Shown here in pieces: positions 1-9,449 of a DNA stretch of 64,000 nt. The stretch covers positions 1,674,001 through 1,738,000 of the forward strand of contig NZ_CP030050.1 in NCBI RefSeq assembly GCF_015291705.1. Reading direction: 5' to 3'. Numbering within the stretch: position 1 is the stretch's first letter; each line of letters starts with the position of its first letter. The notes beneath the pieces were generated by a model. That model worked only from the letters and a program-made list of their open reading frames with translations, did not search any database and was not told the DNA's origin. A program made the position numbers and the translations under genes. The stretch comes from Bradyrhizobium arachidis (lineage in GTDB: Bacteria > Pseudomonadota > Alphaproteobacteria > Rhizobiales > Xanthobacteraceae).

Positions 1-410
1 GAGGCTTCCGCCTGCTTGACGTAATTGGCGACCGCCGCCGCGTCCGGCTTGACCGCAAGGCCATGACCGATTTGGACCAGATTGCCCATAAGCAGGCCCA
101 ATACCAAGGCAAAACTGGAGACGATTTCGAAATAGACCAGCGCCTTGACGCCGACGCGCCCGACTTTCTTCGCATCCTGAATATGCGCAATACCAGATGT
201 GACGGTGCAGAAAATAATCGGCGCGATCACCATCTTGATGAGCTTGATAAATCCGTCACCGAGCGCCTTGACCCAGTCGTTGGTCGCGACAGAGGGCCAT
301 AGGCAACCGACCATGGCGCCAATCAAGATCGCGATCAACACCTGCACGTAGAGAATCTTATACCAAGCTTGCGACGCGCGTGCGGGCGCCGCAGTTGCCA
401 TGGTGGTCAT
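1..410 (-). CDS. dctA: C4-dicarboxylate transporter DctA, N-terminal part (runs off the left edge)
   Basis: The minus strand is open from an ATG at 410 to the window edge, about 136 codons. The protein starts [20 protein letters not shown] and goes on with hydrophobic segments and the stretch [16 protein letters not shown], then [18 protein letters not shown] and [13 protein letters not shown]. These are typical of the dicarboxylate/amino acid:cation symporter family (DctA). A Shine-Dalgarno AGGAAG lies 6-9 bases upstream of the ATG. DctA is an inner-membrane carrier that imports malate, succinate and fumarate, the main plant carbon supply to bacteroids. The rest of the protein is outside the window, so completeness cannot be judged. 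The family call is firm; the exact substrate is inferred from the family. Confidence 0.85.
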   Translation of the reverse strand, partial: MTTMATAAPARASQAWYKILYVQVLIAILIGAMVGCLWPSVATNDWVKALGDGFIKLIKMVIAPIIFCTVTSGIAHIQDAKKVGRVGVKALVYFEIVSSFALVLGLLMGNLVQIGHGLAVKPDAAAVANYVKQAEA

Positions 411-1576
411 GACGCTTCCTTCCCGAATATACTCGAATGCGAGCCGCCGCGTCATTGAGAGACGACAGCGTCATACGAGACTCATCATTTTAGCCGTGTC
501 CGATTGAAGACGGTTCCGAGAGCCGGCGCGTCGTTCCAAAGGCAGGCGTTTAGTTGCGTTATCCCTTCTCGTTAAGCAAGATATGCACCAGTTGCTAAAA
601 GTGCGCCCGATTAAGCAGTCTCGGACAAACCGTCTGTCTCCGGGCGGTATCGGTTTGGGTGCTCGGCCCGCGTTCGCAAGGTCGAAACAAAAAGTCGCAG
701 CGAGACGCGCAACTTGATCGGCTGAGCGCATTAGCGGAGTCCCGTCTCGGGATAGAAGCCCGAGCGTGATCGATATGCGCCAACTGCTGATGGATGCAAC
801 AGTAGATGAGATCGGTGAAATTGATAGTTTGGATCGCACTCATCCACGAGATGGAAGCCTTTTAGGAGCTCGATTGCGTGACAATATCTTGAATCGATGC
901 ACTGCCTTGTCGCTAGCGGCAAAGCTCGTCGTGCACGGGGCATTTGTCTCCAGCCTGCGCTAACGATGCGCATTAGGCAGGTTGGTCGTGATTCCGCCTT
1001 CGCTCTCGGCCCGCGCCTTCTGCCGCGTCGCAGAAGCAGCGTTACGATGATTACTCAGCTAGATCGTTCGCGTTGCTGCCAAGGGGCAGGCCTCCTGGAT
1101 CCGTTTTATTATCGGCCCAACGAGGACGGTGTTTGAGCTACCGACAAACTACCTAGGCATCTCTGGCCGCATCAAATTCTGCCGTTCCGTTGCTTGACCG
1201 TGCCTGTCTGCTCGGCAACAGAGATGCCAGAAATCTGACATAGCGTTAGTTCCGCGCCACGGCGACGTCGACGTCTATGCGAATTTCTCCCATGTCGCGC
1301 ATAGCGCGCCGCGCCGTTTGCACGCGGCACAGGAATTGCTGATTTCAAACGAGGAGGTGCCGCCGTCACCTGGATGGAGGCGGCCCTGTTACAGGAGTTG
1401 TCGATGAGACCTGCGACGCTGCTCTTGCTCGTAGAAACGACGCGCGTAAATGTGGCGGCCGCCATGAAGCGCGGCGCGACTAAAAGGCGACCCGCGCCAC
1501 ATGCCTGGGCGAGCCGGACGTGCAGGCGATCACTGGAACCGTAAGACGACCTGCTTTCACTTTTGGGCTGACGCAC
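411..1576. other. gene-poor stretch between dctA and the modB remnant
   Basis: Several short frames are open on both strands, but none gives a recognisable protein or has a convincing ribosome site. The sequence looks like decayed or rearranged DNA. No repeat, terminator or promoter could be assigned with confidence. Confidence 0.5.
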
Positions 1577-2267
1577 ATGGATGTCTTTTCGGCAGAGATT
1601 GCGCAATCTGTTGCGCTCACGATTGAGCTAGCCGCCGTAACGACCGTGATCCTCCTCGTGATTGGTGTGCCCCTCGCTTGGTGGCTAGCGCGCTCAAAGA
1701 CTCTTTTGAGTGAGGCGGTGACGACGATGATTGCCCTGCCGCTGGTGCTACCGCCGACAGCTCTCGGCTTTTGCTTACTCGTGTTGCTCGGCCCAAACGG
1801 GCCGGGTGGCGTTCTCGCCACTTTGTGGGGCGAGCGCACGCTCGCTTTTACCTTCGCAGGAATTGTGATCGGATCGGTCCTCTCGGCGTTGCCGTTGGTG
1901 GTGCAGCCGATCCGTAACGCCTTTGTTGGGATAGGAGATCGCCGCTTGGAAACTACGGGGCGCGTTTCGTCGTTGTATGCCTTCATTACCATCAGGGGGG
2001 CCGCTGGCGCGATTGGAGGTTGTTAAAGCCGCCGTGGTTGGCTTTTCTCATACGATCGGCACATTCGGCGTCGTGATGATGATCGGCGGCAACATTCCTG
2101 GGCGCACCAAGGTTTTGTCAGCCTACGTCGTAGACTACGTCCAAGCATCGCGCTGGCGCGAGGCGAGTGTAGTTGCCGGCGGTATGGTGATGTTCGCCTT
2201 TGCGGCAATCTCCACCTTAGCCCTCATCGACCGACACTATGCCAGGAGAGGCACCGAACGGTCTTAG
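1577..2267 (+). pseudogene. modB: molybdate ABC transporter permease ModB, frameshifted
   Basis: From ATG 1577 the protein reads MDVFSAEIAQSVALTIELA, with the typical ModB core IALPLVLPPTALGFCLLVLLG and LPLVVQPIRNAF. This frame runs into a stop at 2024-2026. The family sequence continues in another frame as PLARLEVVKAAVVGFSHTIG and FGVVMMIGGNIPGRTKVLS, up to the stop at 2265-2267. Removing one G from the six-G run at 1995-2000 joins the halves, so a single-base insertion breaks the gene. ModB is the membrane channel of the ModABC importer that supplies molybdenum for the nitrogenase cofactor. No modA or modC is attached here. A sequencing error at the G run is possible. Confidence 0.8.
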
Positions 2268-2339
2268 GTTAGCGGGTCGGACATATCCGATCACGACCGA
2301 GCAGCAGTATTGCAAGCCAGATCCATCAATCCTTGCGAG

Positions 2340-2766
2340 GCTACAATGAACAAGTTTGTTATGGCCGCGGCGGCTGCTGGAATCGGCTCAATTCAGTGCA
2401 CTCCGCTCCTCGCACCGTACGGTTCGAGCGCCGATCGCTTAAGGTTGTCGGGTCCAGCAGTGGAGCTGAAGTCAAAGCAGGCTCTGTCCCTTGCGATGGC
2501 GATCCACGAGTTCGCGACGAACGCTGGTGAAGCATGGGGTCCTTTCCTGTGATGAAGGCTATGTTCTTATCGGTTGGGCTTTCGAGGGGGAGGAGTTCTG
2601 CTTCTCTTGGCGGGAAACCGGCGGCCCAACGACCAGGAGGGGTTTCGGCAGTCACATGATCGAGATACTTCTTGCGCATGACTTCGGAGGAATTACCAAG
2701 TTGGCCAACGAAAACATCTGGCCTGGAGGTTCATTTTACGACCTATGCCCGAAACTTGGGAGCTAA
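2340..2766 (+). pseudogene. remnant of an HWE/HisKA_2-type sensor histidine kinase, C-terminal domain, frameshifted
   Basis: One frame gives RLSGPAVELKSKQALSLAMA followed by IHEFATNA, the N-box region of an HWE-type kinase ATPase domain. About 2522 the match jumps one base to a second frame: VKHGVLSCDEGYVLIGW, FCFSWRETGGP, TRRGFGSHMIE. These are the glycine-rich motifs of the same domain, ending at 2766. No sensor or phosphoacceptor domain is present upstream. This is a truncated, frameshifted relic and is unlikely to be functional. Confidence 0.7.
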
Positions 2767-3184
2767 GCTGACAGAAGCAATCACCTGAAGCTACGGCTTT
2801 TTTTACCTGTCTCTTCGTTCAGCTCGACCTGACCGATCCGCTACATCAGGTGGCCTTGCCAAGAAGATAATTGAGCGCAGTGCCCCCTTAGTTGCTCGCC
2901 TCTCTCGGTCGCGCATGTCAGCTTGTGACGCGTGGCTGACCTTAACTCAGAGCGCGGCGATGTCCTCGTCCGAGAGATGACCCGACCAAGGGCATGCTGG
3001 CTGTCGAGGGGAGCCTTGAACCTCAACCGGACCTTGCCGGTCCCATCCGGACCACATCGGCTAGATCCGACAAAACCCCGAACTCACATCGAGCGCAATG
3101 TGAGACTTTGCCCAATTCTGGTAGTTTGACGCGGTACGAGGCGGCATTCTAAATCTCTCCATCGCAAATGGGGGGAATCCTGCA
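2767..3184. other. non-coding gap before the DUF418 gene
   Basis: No convincing reading frame in this 418-base stretch. A short T run at about 2799 follows the kinase remnant without a clear stem. The last 15 bases hold the GGGGGAA ribosome site of the next gene. Confidence 0.4.
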
Positions 3185-4438
3185 ATGACCGGCGGAAGCA
3201 TAGGCTCGCAACCTGCGCCGGCGAGTGACGCGTCAAGAAAGCCTATGAGCCCGTCGGAGCGGCTCGACGCGATTGACGTGCTGCGGGGCGTGGCCCTGTT
3301 CGAGGTGCTCGCGATGAACATCGTGACCATATTTCGGATCTCGATCTTCGCGCTGTTCTTACCGAACGTGGAGCGGGCGGGGCCGCTCGACCAGGTGGTG
3401 GCGGCTGTGCTGACGGTTATGGTCGAGTTGAAGGCGTTTTCGCTCCTCTCGCTGCTGTTCGGGGTTGGCCTTGCGATCCAATTCGAGCGGCTTGCCGGCA
3501 ATGCACGGCGCATGATCTTGCTCGTGCGCAGGCTGCTGGTGTTGCTGGCTATTGGCCTGGTGCATCTCTATTTAATCTGGAACGGGGACATTCTCGTCGA
3601 ATACGCGCTGGCGGGCTTCGTGGTGCTGCTCTTCCTCGGCGGCCCGCGGTGGCTTATGGCAGGTGCAGCCTTGCTGCTCCTGGGGCTCTACGTGACCATG
3701 CCGCTGTTATCGCCGATCGTGCCGCTGCCGGGTGCGGCCGAGATGGCCGCTCTTGCCGCGGAGGCGACGCGTGTGTACGGCACGGGCGGATTTTTCGATG
3801 TGCTCGCGTTTCGGATCCGCGAGGTGCCGGCTATTTTTCCGCTGCACGTCATGGTGTTTCCGCGCACTGTCGCGCTGTTCCTCATCGGCGCCCTTGCGTG
3901 GCGCAGCGGAGTTTTGCGTCGGGCTTCGGCGAACCGGCGCCTGCTGTTCGTCATCGCAACCTCCGCCATTCTTCTCGGCGGCGGATTGAGTCTCTCGGCA
4001 GCACGACAAGAGTTCTTCGATTGGCCGTCGCTCGGTCGCGCGCGCTTTCTGGTGGAAGAGCTGGGCGTTGTCGTAATGTCCCTGGGTTATGCCGCCGCAG
4101 TCATCGCCGCTGTGAACCTCCCGGGCGGGCGGAGAATGCTCGGCTGGGCCGCGCCGCTTGGCCGCATGGCGTTCACCAATTATCTGGCGCAATCTGTGAT
4201 CTGCGGCTGGATCTTCTACGGCTATGGTCTAGGCCAATTTGGCCGCCTCGGCGTGACCGCGACACTGGCGATCGGCATTTTCGTGTATGTCACGCAGGTG
4301 GTGTTCAGCGCTTGGTGGCTGCGCCGCTATCGGTTCGGTCCGGTCGAGTGGCTCTGGCGCTCGTGCATGTATGGGGTACCGCAGCCGATCCGGGCAACGG
4401 TCAATTCAGCCATCATGCGCGCGACTATAGCAGTTTGA
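3185..4438 (+). CDS. DUF418 family (YeiB-like) integral membrane protein
   Basis: A 417-residue protein, very hydrophobic, with the N-terminal DUF418 family signature RLDAIDVLRGVALFEVLAMN. This is followed by the conserved FSLLSLLFGVGLAIQFERL segment, and LGRMAFTNYLAQSVICGW near the C-terminus. It begins at ATG 3185, seven bases after GGGGGAA. These proteins are multi-pass inner-membrane proteins related to acyltransferase-3 and DUF1624 families; their transported or modified substrate is not known. The gene stands alone between a decayed region and the hup operon and has no visible sigma-54 promoter, so no link to symbiosis can be shown. Confidence 0.85.
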   Translation: MTGGSIGSQPAPASDASRKPMSPSERLDAIDVLRGVALFEVLAMNIVTIFRISIFALFLPNVERAGPLDQVVAAVLTVMVELKAFSLLSLLFGVGLAIQFERLAGNARRMILLVRRLLVLLAIGLVHLYLIWNGDILVEYALAGFVVLLFLGGPRWLMAGAALLLLGLYVTMPLLSPIVPLPGAAEMAALAAEATRVYGTGGFFDVLAFRIREVPAIFPLHVMVFPRTVALFLIGALAWRSGVLRRASANRRLLFVIATSAILLGGGLSLSAARQEFFDWPSLGRARFLVEELGVVVMSLGYAAAVIAAVNLPGGRRMLGWAAPLGRMAFTNYLAQSVICGWIFYGYGLGQFGRLGVTATLAIGIFVYVTQVVFSAWWLRRYRFGPVEWLWRSCMYGVPQPIRATVNSAIMRATIAV

Positions 4439-4583
4439 TGCGGGCCCCGATACCCAAGCTGCGTTCTGCTTCAAGTGGAAGCCGCCAAGCGGGTACGGCT
4501 GATTTTGTGCCTTCAGCGACCTCCGGAGGTGTCAAAGCGAGCATGACGTAGTCGCCATGCAGTGATGAACTATATTGCTGCTC

Positions 4584-4599
4584 TGTAGAAGTGCTCACA
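4584..4599. promoter_or_regulatory. NifA upstream activator sequence for hupS
   Basis: Exact TGT-N10-ACA (TGT AGAAGTGCTC ACA), centred about 156 bases before the expected start of transcription at 4748. Distance and orientation suit NifA acting through DNA looping on the -24/-12 promoter at 4722. Confidence 0.6.
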
Positions 4600-4693
4600 T
4601 GAACGTCCAAAACCGGACACCGTTTGCATGAAAGATCAATGGCGCAGCCTGTGGCTCGCTGCTTTCGACAGTCCGCAGTGCTGAAGCGGTGAC

Positions 4694-4707
4694 TTGGTAT
4701 CAGTCAA
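4694..4707. promoter_or_regulatory. possible FixK/FNR-type site upstream of hupS
   Basis: TTGG-N6-TCAA, one base from the FixK consensus TTGA-N6-TCAA. It is centred about 47 bases before the predicted transcription start. Such a site could give microaerobic control as known for hup in B. japonicum, but the match is imperfect. Confidence 0.35.
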
Positions 4708-4721
4708 GTGTTTCGCTTCGC

Positions 4722-4737
4722 TGGCTTGTTTCTTGCT
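4722..4737 (+). promoter_or_regulatory. sigma-54 (-24/-12) promoter of hupSL
   Basis: TGGCTTGTTTCTTGCT: GG at 4723-4724 and GC at 4735-4736 with the required ten-base spacing. Transcription should begin near 4748, 38 bases before hupS. Confidence 0.7.
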
Positions 4738-4785
4738 GAACGTCAGTAATTCGTTACGGCCGACGACACTCACACGGAAGGCTTT

Positions 4786-5886
4786 ATGGGTGGTCCAACG
4801 GAAACGTTCTACAGCGTGATCAGACGCCAAGGTATGACGCGTCGTAGTTTTCACAAATTCTGCACTTTGACTGCCGCGAGCTTGGGACTTAGTCCGCTCG
4901 CCGCAAGCAGTTTTGCCAACGCCTTGGAGACCAAACCACGTGTGCCCGTCATCTGGCTGCACGGGCTCGAATGTACCTGCTGCTCGGAAAGCTTTATCCG
5001 CTCGGCCCATCCCTTGATCAAGGACGCGCTGCTCTCGATGATTTCGCTCGACTATGACGATACGATCATGGCGGCGGCGGGACACCAGGCCGAAGCCATC
5101 CTGGAGGAAACTCGTGCCAAGTACAAAGGCAGGTATGTGCTCGCCGTCGAAGGCAATCCACCGCTGAACGAGGGGGGCATGTTCTGCATTGACGGCGGCA
5201 AGCCGTTCGTTGAAAAGCTCAGGTGCATGGCGGAAGAGGCCATGGCGATCATCGCTTGGGGCACGTGTGCGTCATGGGGATGCGTGCACGCGGCCAAGCC
5301 CAATCCGACTGGCGCGGCGTCGATCGATAAGGTGATCACCAACAAGCCGATCATTAAGGTGCCCGGGTGCCCGCCTATCGCAGAGGTCATGAGTGGCCTC
5401 GTGACTTTCATCACCACGTTCGGAAAGCTTCCGGAGCTCGATCGCCGAGGGCGTCCAAGTATGTTCTATTCCGAGCGCATTCACGACAAGTGCTATCGGC
5501 GTTCCCATTTCGACGCTGGCCAATTCGTCGAAGAGTGGGACGATAAGTACGCGCGCAAGGGCTATTGCCTGTACAAGATGGGCTGCAAAGGGCCAACCAC
5601 CTACAATGCCTGTTCGGCCATTCGGTGGAACGGCGGCGTCTCATTTCCGATTCAATCCGGGCACGGCTGCTTCGGCTGTTCCGAAGACGGCTTCTGGGAT
5701 AATGGGTCTTTTTACGACCGTCTCACAACCATCAAGCAGTTCGGCATCGAGGAGAACGCCGACCAGATCGGCATGGCTGCTGCTGGCGTAGTTGGGCTAA
5801 CGGTCGCTGCCCATGCGGCGGTCACCGCAGTGAAGCGGTTGACCCACAAGTCGGATCGCGCAGCCCCCAAAGGTAAACTGAGTTGA
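4786..5886 (+). CDS. hupS: uptake [NiFe]-hydrogenase small subunit HupS
   Basis: A 366-residue protein beginning at ATG 4786 after GGAAGG. A long Tat signal with the twin-arginine motif TRRSFHKF (Arg19-Arg20) sends the folded heterodimer across the membrane. The cluster-binding cysteines of the family are present: [42 protein letters not shown] and GCFGCSE. A C-terminal hydrophobic segment ([19 protein letters not shown]) anchors it to the periplasmic face of the inner membrane. HupS passes electrons from H2 oxidation in HupL to cytochrome HupC through three Fe-S clusters. It is the first gene of the hup operon behind a sigma-54 promoter, which suits recycling of the H2 made by nitrogenase. 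Confidence 0.97.
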   Translation: MGGPTETFYSVIRRQGMTRRSFHKFCTLTAASLGLSPLAASSFANALETKPRVPVIWLHGLECTCCSESFIRSAHPLIKDALLSMISLDYDDTIMAAAGHQAEAILEETRAKYKGRYVLAVEGNPPLNEGGMFCIDGGKPFVEKLRCMAEEAMAIIAWGTCASWGCVHAAKPNPTGAASIDKVITNKPIIKVPGCPPIAEVMSGLVTFITTFGKLPELDRRGRPSMFYSERIHDKCYRRSHFDAGQFVEEWDDKYARKGYCLYKMGCKGPTTYNACSAIRWNGGVSFPIQSGHGCFGCSEDGFWDNGSFYDRLTTIKQFGIEENADQIGMAAAGVVGLTVAAHAAVTAVKRLTHKSDRAAPKGKLS

Positions 5887-5899
5887 GGAGGGAGCGACG

Positions 5900-7684
5900 T
5901 TGGCCGTCCAGACACCGAATGGGTTCAATCTCGATCGTTCAGGCAGGCGAATCGTCATCGACCCACTGACGCGGATCGAAGGCCACCTGCGTGTCGAAGC
6001 CAATCTCGATTCGGACAATGTGATCCGCAATGCGGTCTCAAGCGGGACGATGTGGCGTGGCATCGAAGTCATCCTGCGCGGACGCGATCCGCGCGACGCC
6101 TGGGCGTTCACCGAGCGGATTTGCGGGGTCTGCACCGGCACCCATGCGCTCACCTCCGTGCGCGCGGTTGAAAATGCACTAGGAATTGCGATTCCGGAGA
6201 ATGCCAATTCGATCCGCAACATCATGCAGCTGTGTCTGCTCGTGCATGATCACCTCGTACATTTCTATCACCTGCACGCGTTGGATTGGGTTGACGTGGT
6301 CTCCGCGCTCAAGGCCGATCCCAAGTCCACCTCGGCGCTCGCGCAGTCTATCTCGCCCTGGCCGCTATCGTCCCCCGGCTACTTTAGGGATTTGCAGATC
6401 CGGCTCACCAAATTTTTCGGATCAGGGCAGCTCGGTCCGTTCAAGAATGGCTATTGGGGACATCCGGCCTACAAGCTGCCACCGGAAGCGAACTTGATGG
6501 CTGTAGCGCATTATCTGGAAGCGCTGGACTTCCAGAAGGAGATCGTCAAGATCCAAGCCATCTATGGTGGCAAGAACCCGCATCCGAACTGGCTGGTCGG
6601 CGGCGTGCCCTGCGCGATCAACATCGACGGAACTGGTGCGGTGGGTGCAATCAATATGGAGCGACTGAACATCGTCTCCTCGATCATCGACCGTTCGATC
6701 GAGTTTGTCGAGCAGGTCTACCTGCCCGACGTTGTCGCGATCTGCTCGTTCTATAAGGACTGGCTCCATGGCGGCGGACTTTCGAGCAAGAGCGTGATGT
6801 CCTATGGCGATATCCCCGAAAACGCAAATGACTCTTCCTGTTTCAAGCTGCCGCGCGGGGTCATTCTTGGTGGCAATCTCAAGGAGATCCTTCCGATCGA
6901 CCATGGTGATCCCGAGCAGATCCAGGAATTCGTCGCGCATTCATGGTATAGATACCCCAGCGATCGTTGTGGACTGCATCCCTGGGACGGTATCACCGAG
7001 CCGTCTTTTGAACTTGGGCCAAAACTCAAAGGCAGCAAGACAGATATCAAGGAACTCGACGAAGGCGGCAAGTATTCCTGGATCAAAGCGCCGCGCTGGC
7101 GCGGCCAGGCCGTGGAGGTCGGGCCGTTGGCGCGATACATCATCGGTTATGCGCAAGGCAAAGCCGAGTTCAAGGAGCCGGCCGAGAGACTACTCAAGGG
7201 GCTCAATCTTCCCCTGACTGCGCTGTTCTCGACGCTTGGCCGTACTGCGGCGCGGGCGCTCGAATGCCAGTGGGCGGCGCATCAGATGCGTTATTTCCAG
7301 GATAAGTTGGTAATCCACATCAAGGCAGGCAATACGGCAACTGCCGACGTCAGCAAGTGGAAGCCGGAAAGCTGGCACAAGGAGGCTAAGGGTTACGGGT
7401 TCAGTGAGGCCCCACGCGGCGCGCTTGGGCATTGGATCAAGATCAAGGGCGCCAAGATCGACAATTATCAATGTGTCGTGCCGACGACGTGGAACGGATC
7501 TCCTCGCGATCACAAGGGCAATATTGGCGCTTTTGAAGCCGCCCTGATCGGTACCCCGATGGTCGATCCGCAGCGGCCCCTGGAGATCTTGCGCACGATC
7601 CATTCCTTTGATCCGTGCTTGGCTTGTTCGACCCACGTGATGAGTCCTGACGGCCAGGAAATGGCCTCAGTGAATGTTCGTTAA
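5900..7684 (+). CDS. hupL: uptake [NiFe]-hydrogenase large subunit HupL
   Basis: A 594-residue protein. The start is a TTG at 5900 right after a strong GAGGAGGGAG ribosome site; no ATG fits better. The Ni-Fe site is held by the two family motifs [10 protein letters not shown] (Cys75, Cys78) and DPCLACSTH (Cys573, Cys576). The last 15 residues after His579 form the usual propeptide that HupD removes once nickel is inserted. HupL oxidises H2 in the periplasm as a dimer with HupS. It follows hupS by 13 bases and overlaps hupC by 11 bases. All catalytic residues are intact. Confidence 0.97.
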   Translation: MAVQTPNGFNLDRSGRRIVIDPLTRIEGHLRVEANLDSDNVIRNAVSSGTMWRGIEVILRGRDPRDAWAFTERICGVCTGTHALTSVRAVENALGIAIPENANSIRNIMQLCLLVHDHLVHFYHLHALDWVDVVSALKADPKSTSALAQSISPWPLSSPGYFRDLQIRLTKFFGSGQLGPFKNGYWGHPAYKLPPEANLMAVAHYLEALDFQKEIVKIQAIYGGKNPHPNWLVGGVPCAINIDGTGAVGAINMERLNIVSSIIDRSIEFVEQVYLPDVVAICSFYKDWLHGGGLSSKSVMSYGDIPENANDSSCFKLPRGVILGGNLKEILPIDHGDPEQIQEFVAHSWYRYPSDRCGLHPWDGITEPSFELGPKLKGSKTDIKELDEGGKYSWIKAPRWRGQAVEVGPLARYIIGYAQGKAEFKEPAERLLKGLNLPLTALFSTLGRTAARALECQWAAHQMRYFQDKLVIHIKAGNTATADVSKWKPESWHKEAKGYGFSEAPRGALGHWIKIKGAKIDNYQCVVPTTWNGSPRDHKGNIGAFEAALIGTPMVDPQRPLEILRTIHSFDPCLACSTHVMSPDGQEMASVNVR

Positions 7685-8342
7685 CGACATGCTGGACAGA
7701 GCTCGGAAGCTAATTGCCGCCGTCGATGCGGAACCCACTGAACGCAGCATCGGCGCTGCCATTGCTTACGCGCCGGTGCGACTGTGGCATTGCGTTAATG
7801 CTGCGGCCATTCTGATGCTGAGTTTAAGCGGCTATGTCATTGGAACCGGGACACCGGCAATGTCGGGAGAGGCAAGCGGCAATTTCCTGTTCGGCTATAT
7901 CCGCTTTGCTCATCTCTCGGCGGGATATGTGCTCAGTATCGGCTTTCTTCTGCGGATCTACTGGGCGTTAGTCGGAAACGCGTATGCCATGCAGATCTTT
8001 TGGGTGCCGCTCTGGCGCAAGTGCTTTTGGCGCGAAGTGTACCACGAGATTCGCCGGTATGCGTTCCTGACAGTTGAGCCCGGGAGGCGCGTCGGGCACA
8101 ACCGTCTTGCTCAGCTCGCGATGTTCTTCATGTTTACGCAGACAATTACGTTCATGGTCGTCACAGGCTTTGCACTTTATGGGCAAGGTGCCGGCACTGA
8201 CAGTTGGCAGTACACGCTATTCGGCTGGGTATTTTCAATTTGGCCGAACAGTCAGGACGTCCATACCTGGCATCATCTCGGCCTGTGGGTGATCGTGACG
8301 TTTGCGCTGGTCCACATCTACGCGGCCATCCGGGAAGACTAA
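7674..8342 (+). CDS. hupC: Ni/Fe-hydrogenase b-type cytochrome HupC, C-terminal end lost by frameshift
   Basis: A 222-residue membrane protein with four hydrophobic spans and the haem-ligand region histidines ([31 protein letters not shown]). It accepts electrons from HupS and passes them to the quinone pool. The frame stops at TAA 8340-8342 directly after AIRED. In HupC proteins AIRED is followed by IMSR and about fifteen more residues. Those residues ([18 protein letters not shown]) are present at 8343-8398 in another frame, so one base has been lost around 8340. The four-helix haem core is intact, so function may survive without the tail. Confidence 0.93.
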   Translation: MFVNDMLDRARKLIAAVDAEPTERSIGAAIAYAPVRLWHCVNAAAILMLSLSGYVIGTGTPAMSGEASGNFLFGYIRFAHLSAGYVLSIGFLLRIYWALVGNAYAMQIFWVPLWRKCFWREVYHEIRRYAFLTVEPGRRVGHNRLAQLAMFFMFTQTITFMVVTGFALYGQGAGTDSWQYTLFGWVFSIWPNSQDVHTWHHLGLWVIVTFALVHIYAAIRED

Positions 8343-8409
8343 TGTCGCGCCGCAGCATCGCTTCTGTGATATCGGGTGAGTGTGGGTTTCGCGATTGACT
8401 GGAAAGCGG

Positions 8410-8991
8410 ATGCAACCGGAAAACAAGAAAAGGATCCTGGTGCTCGGCATCGGCAATATCCTGTGGGCCGATGAGGGATTCGGCGTGCGGGCGGTCGAGG
8501 AGTTTCACCGGTACTACGTGATCGATGACAACGTAACGGTCCTCGATGGCGGCACACAGGGACTCTACCTCGTCAGTTTTCTGGAGCAGGCCGATCGCCT
8601 GATCGTGTTCGATGCCGTCGACTATGGATTGCTGCCCGGGCAGTTGAAGCTGGTGCGAGATGACGAAGTGCCAAAATTTACCGCCGTCAAGAAGGTGAGC
8701 CTACATCAGACCGGCTTTCAGGAGGTCTTGAGTGCGGCCGACCTGCTTGGCCGTCGCCCGCGAGAGCTCGCTCTCATCGGCTGTCAGCCGATGAACCTGG
8801 AGCATTGGGGCGGTCCGCTGACCACCCCGGTACGCCTCCAGATTGCGCCTGCGATTAAACTGGCTTGCAAACTCCTGGCGCAGTGGGGCTCGCCGGCAAA
8901 GCCGCGGACCGCGCCGCTGCCTGCATCAGAACGGCTGTTGGCAAACAATATCGACCGTGCAAACTATGAGATGGGGGCGCAGCCGATCTAG
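8410..8991 (+). CDS. hupD: hydrogenase maturation endopeptidase HupD
   Basis: A 193-residue protein of the HycI/HupD (M52) family. ATG 8410 is chosen because MQPENKKRILVLGIGNILWA is the normal N-terminus, although the frame is open further upstream. The nickel-sensing residues are visible in WADEGFGVRAVEEF (Glu22), VFDAVDYG (Asp) and VSLHQTGFQEVL (His). HupD cuts the C-terminal propeptide from HupL after cofactor insertion. The length is normal for the family. It lies 12 bases after the restored end of hupC and 16 bases before hupF, inside the same operon. Confidence 0.95.
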   Translation: MQPENKKRILVLGIGNILWADEGFGVRAVEEFHRYYVIDDNVTVLDGGTQGLYLVSFLEQADRLIVFDAVDYGLLPGQLKLVRDDEVPKFTAVKKVSLHQTGFQEVLSAADLLGRRPRELALIGCQPMNLEHWGGPLTTPVRLQIAPAIKLACKLLAQWGSPAKPRTAPLPASERLLANNIDRANYEMGAQPI

Positions 8992-9007
8992 CGGCCCGCG
9001 ACTGACC

Positions 9008-9298
9008 ATGTGCCTTGGCCTGCCAATGACGATTGTCGAGACCGACGGCATCGTGGCGCTCTGCAAGTATGGCAATGAACAGCGGCGCGTCTCGGTCATG
9101 CTGCTCTCCGACGCCTCGGCCGGCGCCAAGGTGCTCGTTCATATCGATACCGCGGTGCGGCTTTTGGATGAAAATGAAGCAAGGCTGATCTCGGAAGCAC
9201 TTGAAGGACTTGAGGCCACCCTCAACGGCCAGGACTGCGATCGCTTCTTTGCGGACTTGATCGGTCATGAGCCGCAATTGCCCGAGCACCTACGCTAG
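9008..9298 (+). CDS. hupF: hydrogenase chaperone HupF (HypC/HupF family)
   Basis: A 96-residue protein starting MCLGLPMTIVE, with the essential Cys2 of the HypC/HupF family. ATG 9008 is set by that motif. HupF is the HypC-like partner that protects the HupL precursor under oxygen and helps cofactor delivery. It is longer than HypC (77 residues, 15499) by the usual C-terminal extension. It is the last gene before a gap with an internal sigma-54 promoter. Confidence 0.92.
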   Translation: MCLGLPMTIVETDGIVALCKYGNEQRRVSVMLLSDASAGAKVLVHIDTAVRLLDENEARLISEALEGLEATLNGQDCDRFFADLIGHEPQLPEHLR

Positions 9299-9393
9299 CA
9301 GTTCCGCTCGCCAGTTGCGCCGATCACGCTTGCTCACAAATCGAATTCCAGTCGCACGTAACCTCGGCATGGAAAATGTCAGGCGCTTCTGAT

Positions 9394-9409
9394 TGGCACG
9401 CGCCTTGCT
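9394..9409 (+). promoter_or_regulatory. sigma-54 (-24/-12) promoter before hupG
   Basis: TGGCACGCGCCTTGCT matches the consensus TGGCACG-N4-TTGCW exactly. Transcription should begin near 9420, 30 bases before hupG. No TGT-N10-ACA is present in the 200 bases upstream, so the activator is unclear. Confidence 0.7.
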
Positions 9410-9449
9410 ATTACCCTCCTAGCAGAACCGAACAGTATCAGAAAGGCGT

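Larger units (their letters stand above)
4439..4785. other. hupS upstream regulatory region
   Basis: This 347-base gap has no gene. It holds the control elements listed separately: a NifA-type site at 4584-4599, a FixK-like half-symmetric site at 4694-4707 and a -24/-12 promoter at 4722-4737. Confidence 0.6.
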
